Source: Hoeflea marina (GTDB lineage Bacteria; Pseudomonadota; Alphaproteobacteria; Rhizobiales; Rhizobiaceae). Taken from it: 64,000 nucleotides of DNA. This document shows, in pieces, positions 55,413 through 62,646 of this stretch. Numbering within the stretch: position 1 is the first letter of the stretch; the number at the start of each line of letters is the position of its first letter. The translations under genes and the position numbers were made by a program. The notes beneath the pieces were generated by a model. The model was given only the letters and a program-made list of their open reading frames with translations, ran no database searches and was not told where the DNA came from. The stretch spans positions 310,001-374,000 of the forward strand of contig NZ_QGTR01000002.1 in NCBI RefSeq assembly GCF_003182275.1. Direction: 5' to 3'.

Positions 55413-56378
55413 TCAGCCTTTACCGGAAAGGCAATCGCTGAGCGATTTGGCCAGGCCGCGGATCAGCTCGAAATAGAGATCCGGTCCGTCTGTCAGGGTT
55501 GCGCCGAGCGGGTCGAGCACGCCCGATTTGGCGACCGAGCCCTCCAGGACCACCGAGACCAGCTTCGGCTCGAATTGCGGCTCGGAGAACACGCATGTGG
55601 CGCCCAGCGAATCGATCTTGGCGCGGATCTCGTCGACCCGCCTGGCGCCGGGCAACAGCTCCGGATTGACGGTGATGGAGCCAGAAGCCTGCATGCCGAA
55701 GCGTTTTTCGAAGTACTGATAGGCGTCGTGAAAGGCGATGAAGCCCCTGTCCTTGACCGGATCCACCGTCGCCTGCACTTCGGTGATCAGATTGTCGAGC
55801 TTGGCCAACTCCGCCTCGGCATTGGTCTTGTAAATGGCGGCATTTGCCGGATCGGCTTCCGAGAGTGACGCTTCGATCGCCTGCACCATCACTTTCGCGT
55901 TGACCGGATCGAGCCAGAAATGCGGATCGACCTCCTCGTCATGATGGTGCTCTTCCGCGGCGGCCCCGTCGGCAGGCTGGGTGTCGTCGGCGTGGTCATC
56001 ATGATCGTGCGGTTCGAAGGTTCCGCCTTCGCGCGGCGCGAGCTTGATCAGGCCCGGCAGGTCCTCGAGTTCAACCGCCTTGGCGTCGGCTGCGATGGTG
56101 GTGATCGGTTTGGTGAGAAACGCTTCCATGTCGTGGCCGATCCAGACCACCACGCGGGCATTTTGCAGAGCCTCGGCCTGTGAGGGCTTCAGGCTGTATG
56201 TATGCGGTGAGGCGGCGCCCTCGACGATCAGTTCCGGGGAACCTACGCCGGCCATGACGGCTGCGACCAGCGAATGGATCGGCTTGATCGAGGCCAGCAC
56301 CAGCGGCTCCGCATGCAGCCCGGTTGTGCTCGCGGCAAGCGCGGAGGCGCCAAGCAGCAAATTGCGCAGATAGGTCAT
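55413..56378 (-). CDS. znuA: Zinc ABC transporter periplasmic binding protein ZnuA
   Basis: 321-residue high-affinity zinc-binding protein. A signal peptide ends near LHAEPL. Metal ligands expected of ZnuA are seen in GAASPHTYSLKPSQ, the HFWLDPVNA motif and FIAFHDAYQYF. The central His/Asp-rich loop (HDHDDHADDTQ, later EEHHHDEEVD) is the usual zinc-gathering loop. The ATG at 56376-56378 is divergent from znuC across 102 bp holding Zur-like sites. Confidence 0.95.
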   Translation of the reverse strand: MTYLRNLLLGASALAASTTGLHAEPLVLASIKPIHSLVAAVMAGVGSPELIVEGAASPHTYSLKPSQAEALQNARVVVWIGHDMEAFLTKPITTIAADAKAVELEDLPGLIKLAPREGGTFEPHDHDDHADDTQPADGAAAEEHHHDEEVDPHFWLDPVNAKVMVQAIEASLSEADPANAAIYKTNAEAELAKLDNLITEVQATVDPVKDRGFIAFHDAYQYFEKRFGMQASGSITVNPELLPGARRVDEIRAKIDSLGATCVFSEPQFEPKLVSVVLEGSVAKSGVLDPLGATLTDGPDLYFELIRGLAKSLSDCLSGKG

Positions 56379-56392
56379 GAATTTCTCCGTTG

Positions 56393-56433
56393 GTAATGTT
56401 ATATGATTACACAATTGCGTAATGGTATAACGT
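56393..56433. promoter_or_regulatory. Candidate Zur-binding region between znuA and znuC
   Basis: Two half-sites of Zur type, ATGTTATAT at 56396-56404 and, on the other strand, ACGTTATAC (56425-56433), lie in the AT-rich middle of the divergent promoter. The first is part of an imperfect palindrome gtaat-N8-attac (56393-56410). Zinc-loaded Zur, encoded at the end of the znuCB operon, would repress both directions. Confidence 0.65.
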
Positions 56434-56480
56434 GTGGCATAGAGTGACGCAAGACGTTCCGGACATTTTTTGGACATTTC

Positions 56481-57383
56481 ATGTTGCAACCAACCGATCC
56501 CCTCGTGCAGTTGACTTCCGCAGGCATCGAGCGATCCGGCCGCTGGCTGGTGCGCGGCGTCGACCTGTCCGTCCGCTCCGGCGAGATCGTCACCCTGATC
56601 GGGCCGAACGGCTCGGGAAAATCCACCACTGCCAAGATGGCGCTCGGCGTGCTCAAGCCCAGCGAGGGCTCCGCCGTGCGGCGCGAGGGCCTCAGGGTCG
56701 GCTATGTGCCGCAGAAGATCAGCGTCGACTGGACGCTGCCGCTGACCGTCGCCCGGTTCATGAGCCTGACCGGCAAGGTCGCGCCCGCCGATGCCGTCCG
56801 CGCCATGGAAGCGACCGGCATAATGCATCACCAGCACGCCGAGGTGCGCAACCTGTCTGGCGGCGAGTTCCAGCGCGCCATGCTTGCCCGTGCCATCGCG
56901 CGCAAGCCCGACCTGATGGTGCTCGACGAGCCGGTGCAGGGGGTCGATTTCAGCGGCGAGATCTCGCTTTATGACCTGATCAAGCGCATCCGCGACGAGA
57001 TCGGCTGTGGTGTTCTGCTGATTTCCCATGATCTGCATGTGGTCATGGCCGCCACCGACAAGGTCATCTGCCTCAACGGCCATGTCTGCTGCCAGGGCAC
57101 TCCCACGGCCGTTGCCGAGAGCGCCGCATACAAGCAGCTCTTCGGACCACGTGCCTCCGCGACGCTGGCCGTCTACGAACACGACCACGACCACACCCAT
57201 CTCGCCGATGGACGAGTCCGCCACGCCGATGGCTCGATCACCGAGCATTGTCATCCCGATGACGGCCACCACCACGATCATGCCGGTCACGATCACTCAG
57301 GGCATGATCATTCAGGTCATGACCGCTCCCATTCACATGGCCATGCGTCCGGCAACACAGGCGGAGGCGTCTCCAATGCTTGA
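56481..57383 (+). CDS. znuC: Zinc ABC transporter ATP-binding protein ZnuC with long His-rich tail
   Basis: 300-residue ATPase. Walker A GPNGSGKST, signature NLSGGEFQRAML, Walker B LMVLDEPVQGV and the switch His in LLISHDLHV are intact in the first about 230 residues. The last about 70 residues are unusually rich in His and Asp (EHDHDHTHLAD, then CHPDDGHHHDHAGHDHSGHD), with repeated GHDHS units, and probably bind zinc in the cytoplasm. The gene's end overlaps znuB by 8 bp. Confidence 0.94.
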   Translation: MLQPTDPLVQLTSAGIERSGRWLVRGVDLSVRSGEIVTLIGPNGSGKSTTAKMALGVLKPSEGSAVRREGLRVGYVPQKISVDWTLPLTVARFMSLTGKVAPADAVRAMEATGIMHHQHAEVRNLSGGEFQRAMLARAIARKPDLMVLDEPVQGVDFSGEISLYDLIKRIRDEIGCGVLLISHDLHVVMAATDKVICLNGHVCCQGTPTAVAESAAYKQLFGPRASATLAVYEHDHDHTHLADGRVRHADGSITEHCHPDDGHHHDHAGHDHSGHDHSGHDRSHSHGHASGNTGGGVSNA

Positions 57384-58212
57384 TGATTATTTCACCCGCG
57401 CCATTCTCGCCGGCATCGGCATGGCCGTTGTCGCGGGTCCCCTCGGCTGCTTCATCGTCTGGCGCCGGCTGGCCTATTTCGGCGACACGCTCTCGCATGC
57501 GGCGCTGCTCGGCGTCGCCATGGCCTTCCTGTTCCAGATCAATGTCACGCTGGCCGTCTTCGTGGTCTCCGCAGCGGTCTCCGTGGCGCTGGTGCTTTTG
57601 CAGCGCCGGGCGACGCTGTCCTCGGATGCGCTGCTCGGCCTGCTGTCACATTCCTCGCTGGCGCTCGGCCTTGTGGTGCTGTCGTCCATGACTTGGCTGC
57701 GCATCGACCTGATGGGGTTTCTCTTCGGCGACATCCTGTCGGTCTCCAGGCTCGACATCGGCATCATCTGGGGCGGGGGGCTGGCGGTGCTGGCGGTGCT
57801 AGTGCTGATCTGGCGACCGCTGTTCGCCGCCACCGTCAACCAGGAACTGGCGGAAGCAGAAGGCATGAACCCTGACCGGGCCAATTTCATCTTCATGCTG
57901 CTGATGGCCACCGTCATAGCCATTTCGATGAAGATAGTCGGCGTCCTGCTGATCACCGCGATGCTGATCATTCCCGCGGCCGCCGCCCGCCGCTTTGCCT
58001 GCGGGCCCGAGCAGATGGCGATCATCGCGATCCTCATGGGCGCCACCTCGGTCGGGCTTGGTCTCGGCGCCTCGCGCGAATGGGACACCCAGTCGGGTCC
58101 GGCCATCGTGGTCGCTGCCCTGGGGTTGTTCCTCATCAGCCTTACACCGCTGGCGGCATGGCTGGCAAACATCAGGATTTCCAAGGCGGCTGCGCCGGCA
58201 GCCAGGGAGTAG
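57376..58212 (+). CDS. znuB: Zinc ABC transporter permease ZnuB
   Basis: 278-residue membrane permease with eight or nine hydrophobic segments. Conserved regions are GPLGCFIVWRRLAYFGDTLSHAALLGVA near the N-terminus and MKIVGVLLITAMLIIPAAAA in the ABC-coupling region. The ATG at 57376 lies within the znuC tail. Followed 2 bp later by zur. Confidence 0.94.
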   Translation: MLDDYFTRAILAGIGMAVVAGPLGCFIVWRRLAYFGDTLSHAALLGVAMAFLFQINVTLAVFVVSAAVSVALVLLQRRATLSSDALLGLLSHSSLALGLVVLSSMTWLRIDLMGFLFGDILSVSRLDIGIIWGGGLAVLAVLVLIWRPLFAATVNQELAEAEGMNPDRANFIFMLLMATVIAISMKIVGVLLITAMLIIPAAAARRFACGPEQMAIIAILMGATSVGLGLGASREWDTQSGPAIVVAALGLFLISLTPLAAWLANIRISKAAAPAARE

Positions 58213-58214
58213 CC

Positions 58215-58637
58215 ATGAGCGACCATCACCACGATCACCATCACGACACCGCCGCACTGACCAAGAACCAGTCGCTGGTCATGGGGCAATTGTCGAGTGC
58301 CAACGGGCCGCTGAGCGCATATACGATCCTCGACCGGCTGCGCGAGCACGGCTTTCGCGCGCCTCTGCAGGTCTACCGCGCCCTCGACAAGCTGGTCGAA
58401 TTCGGCATGGTGCACCGCCTCGAGAGCCTCAATGCCTTCGTCGCCTGCCGCCAGCCCGGCTGCGACACCCACGAAACCATCGCCTTCACCATCTGCGAGA
58501 CCTGCGGCCAGGTGGCCGAACTCTCCGACCCTGAACTGGCCGATCACCTCAAGGCGCTGGCGGCCGCCACCGGCTTTGTGCTGAAGAAGTCGACGGTGGA
58601 GCTGCGCGGACTCTGCCGCGCCTGCGGTCGCGCCTGA
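58215..58637 (+). CDS. zur: Zinc uptake regulator Zur (Fur family) with N-terminal His cluster
   Basis: 140-residue Fur-family repressor. The helix-turn-helix is LREHGFRAPLQVYRALDKL; the structural zinc site is formed by CETCGQ and GLCRACGR. It begins MSDHHHDHHHD, a His cluster that may help sense or hold zinc and is not usual in Zur. Last gene of znuCB-zur, so it controls its own expression through the sites upstream of znuC (inference). Confidence 0.93.
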   Translation: MSDHHHDHHHDTAALTKNQSLVMGQLSSANGPLSAYTILDRLREHGFRAPLQVYRALDKLVEFGMVHRLESLNAFVACRQPGCDTHETIAFTICETCGQVAELSDPELADHLKALAAATGFVLKKSTVELRGLCRACGRA

Positions 58638-58736
58638 GCGCAATTCTCTCCCGATCCCCTTGCACGCCCGCCGGGGGCTCGGTTGTGCGGGCCTATCCGC
58701 ACCGGAGTTGCCGCCCGGCTCCCCGGTCTGGATTTA

Positions 58737-58752
58737 AATCAAACGATTGATT
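58737..58752. promoter_or_regulatory. Inverted repeat upstream of the CecR-like regulator
   Basis: A 6-4-6 perfect inverted repeat (aatcaa-acga-ttgatt) 53 bp before the regulator start, in an AT-rich patch that likely holds the promoter. This is a natural autoregulatory operator for a TetR-family repressor. Confidence 0.55.
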
Positions 58753-58804
58753 AATTCATTGGTTGTGCTAGTCTGCACGGGTCTCAATCGGAAGGGAGCG
58801 GCCC

Positions 58805-59476
58805 GTGCCAGCAAGATCCACCGGCCAGCCGGCAGGCGCCGGCGAGCAGACGCGGATGGCGCTGGTGGCGGCCGCCATCGGCCTTTTCGGCGCCAAGGGG
58901 TTCGAGGCGACATCCACGCGCGAGATCGCCGCGAAGGCCGGTGCCAACATAGCCTCCATCGCCTATCACTTCGGCGGCAAGGACGGACTTCGCCTCGCCT
59001 GCGCCGAGATGGTGGTGGCGCGCATCCGCGGCGTGGTCGGCGAGGTCATCCTCTCCAGCGATCCCGGCGACGATCCCAGGGTTGCGGCCGCGATGATCGA
59101 GGCCGCCGCCATGGGCATGGCCGATTTTCTGCTGGCGCGCTCCGAGGCGCGCGACATCGCCGCTTTCATGGTGCGCGAGGTGTCGGCTCCCGGCGTGGTC
59201 CTTGACCGCATCTATGCCGACCTTATCTATCCGGTGCATTCGAAGCTGTGCCAGCTTCTGGGCCTCGCCACAGGCCAGGATCCGGAGGGCGATCTGATCC
59301 GCCTTGGCGCCTTCAGCATCGCGGGTCAGATCGTCTATTTCCGCATCGGCCACGCGCTCGTTGCAAAGCGCATGCAGTGGCAGAGCGTCGGCTCCGACGA
59401 GATCGGCCGGATCAAGGCCGTCATCCTCTCCAACATCCGCACCTTCATCGCTGCCAATGCGAGGGTTATGCCATGA
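58805..59476 (+). CDS. cecR: TetR-family regulator, CecR (YbiH)-like
   Basis: 223-residue repressor. The N-terminal TetR helix-turn-helix is clear (ALVAAAIGLFGAKGFEATST, then ANIASIAYHFGGKDGL), and the C-terminal ligand domain resembles the DUF1956/CecR group. GTG start. It heads an operon with a membrane fusion protein, ABC ATPase and ABC permease, the same order as E. coli cecR-ybhG-ybhF-ybhS. It overlaps the next gene by 4 bp. Confidence 0.88.
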   Translation: MPARSTGQPAGAGEQTRMALVAAAIGLFGAKGFEATSTREIAAKAGANIASIAYHFGGKDGLRLACAEMVVARIRGVVGEVILSSDPGDDPRVAAAMIEAAAMGMADFLLARSEARDIAAFMVREVSAPGVVLDRIYADLIYPVHSKLCQLLGLATGQDPEGDLIRLGAFSIAGQIVYFRIGHALVAKRMQWQSVGSDEIGRIKAVILSNIRTFIAANARVMP

Positions 59477-60435
59477 CCGGTTTCGTTTGCGCCATTCCCC
59501 TGATCGCCTCGATATTCGGCGGCTGCGCCGCCCCCGCGGCGTTCGCCGTCGGCTATGTCGAAGGCGAGTACGTCCTTGTCGCGCCCATCGAGATTGCCGA
59601 AATTTCCGCGATTTCGGCGGCACGCGGCGACCGCGTCGCTGCGGGGGAGGTGTTGGTGCAACTGGAAAGGAGCGACACGGAGATCGCCGTTGCCCAGGCC
59701 ACCGCATCGCTGGCGCAGGCCGAGAGCCAGCTCGCCGACCTGAGGCAGGGCAAGCGCCCCCAGGAGATCGCGGTGCTGGAGGCGACGCTCAATTCCGCCA
59801 GGGCGCAGGCCGTCGATGCCGACCTCACCTACAGTCGACAGAACGACCTCCTCAAACGAGGCATTGCCGCCCAGTCGGCGTTCGACGATGCCTCAACCGC
59901 CCGTGATGTCGCCCGGGCCAATGTCGCCCAGGCAGAGGCCAATCTGGCCGTGGCCCGGTTACCCGCCCGGGTCGACCAGATCGCCGCCGCCGAAGCGGCC
60001 GTCGCGCAGGCCCGTGCGGTGCTGGAAAACGCGCGGTGGCGGCTATCCAAGCGCAGCCTGTCGATCCCGCAGGCGGGCGTGGTCTTCGACATCATCCGCA
60101 ACACCGGCGAGGTGGCAGGCCCGCAGGCACCGGTGCTCTCGGTGCTGCCGGACGGCGCGGTCAAACTCAGACTGTACGTTCCCGAGTCCGCGCTTTCGGC
60201 GGTCGCCGTCGGAAGTCGTCTCACCGTCCATTGCGACGGTTGCGGCACCGGAATGACCGCATCCGTCACCTATGTCGCCACCGATCCTGAGTTCACCCCG
60301 CCGGTGATCTATTCGCTCGATAGCCGCCAGAAGCTGGTCTATCTGGTCGAAGCCCGGCCCGATCCTGGCGCCAATGCGCTCAAGCCCGGCCAGATCGTCG
60401 ATGTCGATCTCGACCTGGCGGCGGCAGGGCGATGA
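59473..60435 (+). CDS. ybhG: HlyD-family membrane fusion protein, YbhG-like
   Basis: 320-residue periplasmic adaptor. It has a signal anchor (CAIPLIASIFGGCAAPAAFA), a first lipoyl half starting at VAPIEIAEISAISAARGDRV, a long helical hairpin (residues about 75-190, Ala/Gln-rich), and a second half with RSLSIPQAGVVFDIIRNTGE-like residues. A CDGCG cysteine pair lies in the beta-barrel. The ATG overlaps cecR, and the stop overlaps the ATPase gene, each by 4 bp. Confidence 0.87.
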   Translation: MTGFVCAIPLIASIFGGCAAPAAFAVGYVEGEYVLVAPIEIAEISAISAARGDRVAAGEVLVQLERSDTEIAVAQATASLAQAESQLADLRQGKRPQEIAVLEATLNSARAQAVDADLTYSRQNDLLKRGIAAQSAFDDASTARDVARANVAQAEANLAVARLPARVDQIAAAEAAVAQARAVLENARWRLSKRSLSIPQAGVVFDIIRNTGEVAGPQAPVLSVLPDGAVKLRLYVPESALSAVAVGSRLTVHCDGCGTGMTASVTYVATDPEFTPPVIYSLDSRQKLVYLVEARPDPGANALKPGQIVDVDLDLAAAGR

Positions 60436-61349
60436 ATGCGATCGAGGTCCATGACCTGGTCAAGCGCTTCGGCACCAAGACCGTTGTCGATCATGTCTCG
60501 ATGACCGTCGCCAGGGGCGAGATCTCCGGCTTTCTCGGGCCCAACGGCTCCGGCAAGACCACCACGATCCGCGTCATGTGCGGACTTCTGACGCCGGACG
60601 AAGGGGAGGGCACTGTACTGGGTTACGACATCCGCACCCAGAGCCCCAGCATCAAGCGCGAGGTCGGCTACATGACGCAGCGCTTTTCCTTCTACGAGGA
60701 CCTGTCGATCGAGGAGAACCTCACCTTCGTCGCCCGGCTCTACGAACTCGATCCGGTGGCAGGCATCGTCCGCGACACGCTTGAGGATCTGGGCCTGTCG
60801 TCTCGCCGCAACCAGCTCGCCGGCACCTTGTCGGGCGGCTGGAAGCAGCGGCTGGCGTTGGCCGCCTGCATCATGCACAAGCCGAAGCTGCTGCTGCTCG
60901 ACGAGCCCACCGCCGGCGTCGATCCCAAGGCGCGGCGCGAGTTCTGGGACGAGATCCACCACCGCGCCAGCGACGGCCTGACCGTGCTGGTTTCCACCCA
61001 CTACATGGACGAGGCCGAGCGCTGCCACCGCATCCACTATATTTCCTATGGCAAGCTGCTCGCGTCCGGTACGGTCGCCGATGTGGTGAGCGACGCAGGA
61101 CTGACGACGATGGTGCTGACCGGCGGCGACATCACGGCGGCGGCCCGGAAACTGGCCAAAGCCGACGGCGTCGATCAGGTCGCGCCCTTCGGGCTCAAGC
61201 TGCACATTGTCGGTCGCGACCGGGAAAAGCTGGAGGCCGCGGTCAAGGCGGTCGCCGCCGAGACCGGCTCGGAATGGCACCAGGACCAGACCAGTCTCGA
61301 GGATGTCTTCATCCAGTTCATGGGCCAATCGACGGACAACATGGCATGA
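60432..61349 (+). CDS. ABC exporter ATP-binding protein, YbhF-like (single cassette)
   Basis: 305-residue ATPase with Walker A GPNGSGKT, signature LSGGWKQRLALA, Walker B LLLLDEPTAGVDP and the switch His in STHYMDEAERC. E. coli YbhF has two cassettes; this one is a single cassette and so would dimerise. The C-terminal about 70 residues form the small domain usual in ABC-2 ATPases. Couples to the permease by a 4-bp overlap. Confidence 0.92.
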   Translation: MNAIEVHDLVKRFGTKTVVDHVSMTVARGEISGFLGPNGSGKTTTIRVMCGLLTPDEGEGTVLGYDIRTQSPSIKREVGYMTQRFSFYEDLSIEENLTFVARLYELDPVAGIVRDTLEDLGLSSRRNQLAGTLSGGWKQRLALAACIMHKPKLLLLDEPTAGVDPKARREFWDEIHHRASDGLTVLVSTHYMDEAERCHRIHYISYGKLLASGTVADVVSDAGLTTMVLTGGDITAAARKLAKADGVDQVAPFGLKLHIVGRDREKLEAAVKAVAAETGSEWHQDQTSLEDVFIQFMGQSTDNMA

Positions 61350-62482
61350 GCGGCCTGTTCTCCCTTCGCCGGCTGATGGCGGTCATCATCAAGGAAGCCA
61401 TCCAGATGCGGCGCGACCGCATCACCTTCGCCATGATGCTGGGCGTGCCGCTGGTGCAGCTGCTGCTGTTCGGCTATGCCATCAACCTCGACCCGAAGGG
61501 CCTGCCGGCGGCGCTGGTGACCACCAGCCAGGACCATTACACCCGCGCCATGGTCTCGGCGATGGAGAACACCGGCTATTACCGCTTTGACCATGTCGTC
61601 TCCAGCGCCAGCGAGGCCGAACGGCTTCTGCAGGCGGGCACCGTCTCCTTCGTCGTCACCATTCCCTCGGATTTTGCCCGAAGGGTGCAGCGCGGCGATC
61701 ATCCGCAGATCCTCATCGAGGCCGACGCCACCGACCCGGCGGTGGCATCCGGCGCGATTTCCACGCTCGGCACCGTGGCCGCCGAGGCGCTGCTGCGCGA
61801 GCAGGGGGCGGAGGCGCAGGCAGCCCAGCAATCGGCTGGCGCTCTCAAGGTCATCGTCCACCGGCTCTACAATCCGGAGGGCGTCACCCAGTACAACATC
61901 GTGCCCGGCCTGCTCGGCGTCATCCTGCAACTGACCATGGTGATGATGACATCGATGGCGCTGACCCGCGAATCCGAGCGCGGCACCATGGAGAACCTGC
62001 TTGCCATGCCGGTGAGCCCGATGGAAATCATGCTCGGCAAGGTGCTGCCCTACCTCGCCGTCGGAGCGGTGCAGGTCATTGTGGTGCTGTCGGCAGCCCG
62101 GTTCCTGTTCTCCGTGCCGTTCATCGGTTCGCTTGGCCTGCTGCTGACGAGCATTCTCATCTTCGTGCTGGCGCTGGTGCTGCTTGGCTACACCTTCTCG
62201 ACGCTGGCGCGCACCCAGATGCAGGCCATGCAACTGACCTTCTTCTTTTTCCTGCCCTCGCTCATGCTCTCGGGCTTCATGTTTCCATTCCAGGGCATGC
62301 CGCAATGGGCGCAATGGCTGGGCGAGATCTTCCCGCTCACGCATTTTCTCCGTGTCGTCCGGTCGGTGATGCTTAAGGGCGCGGACCTGCAGGGCATCGC
62401 CGGCGAAATGGGCGCGCTCATCCTCTTTGTTCTGCTGTTTTCGGGCCTGGCGCTGCTGCGCTTCCGCCGCACGCTGGACTGA
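61346..62482 (+). CDS. ABC-2 type exporter permease, YbhS/YbhR-like
   Basis: 378-residue ABC-2 permease. One N-terminal transmembrane helix (FAMMLGVPLVQLLLFGYAIN) is followed by a large periplasmic domain (residues about 45-170), then five helices; ESERGTMENLLAMPVSPMEI is the coupling region and FLPSLMLSGFMFPFQGMP the conserved loop. In E. coli two permease genes follow; here there is one, so it probably forms a homodimer. Likely exports drugs or lipids under CecR control. Confidence 0.91.
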   Translation: MSGLFSLRRLMAVIIKEAIQMRRDRITFAMMLGVPLVQLLLFGYAINLDPKGLPAALVTTSQDHYTRAMVSAMENTGYYRFDHVVSSASEAERLLQAGTVSFVVTIPSDFARRVQRGDHPQILIEADATDPAVASGAISTLGTVAAEALLREQGAEAQAAQQSAGALKVIVHRLYNPEGVTQYNIVPGLLGVILQLTMVMMTSMALTRESERGTMENLLAMPVSPMEIMLGKVLPYLAVGAVQVIVVLSAARFLFSVPFIGSLGLLLTSILIFVLALVLLGYTFSTLARTQMQAMQLTFFFFLPSLMLSGFMFPFQGMPQWAQWLGEIFPLTHFLRVVRSVMLKGADLQGIAGEMGALILFVLLFSGLALLRFRRTLD

Positions 62483-62590
62483 GCTGGACGCGGACACGAC
62501 CCGCAGATGCTAACCCCTCGAAATTAAGGGTCTGTCAGCGGTTTGCTGGGATCTTTGGTGCAATGTCCGCGGGGATGATGCCTCACTTGA

Positions 62591-62638
62591 TCCTTGCGGG
62601 CGAGGTCCGGAAGCCGCGTTTCGTGTAGCCCGCAAGGA
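62591..62638 (+). promoter_or_regulatory. Hairpin that covers the ribosome binding site of the CHASE4-GGDEF gene
   Basis: Arms tccttgcggg (62591-62600) and cccgcaagga (62629-62638) pair perfectly over 10 bp with a 28-base loop. The right arm includes most of the aaggaa ribosome binding site just before the TTG start at 62647. If the RNA folds this way, translation would be held back until the stem opens. Confidence 0.45.
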
Positions 62639-62646
62639 AAACCACA

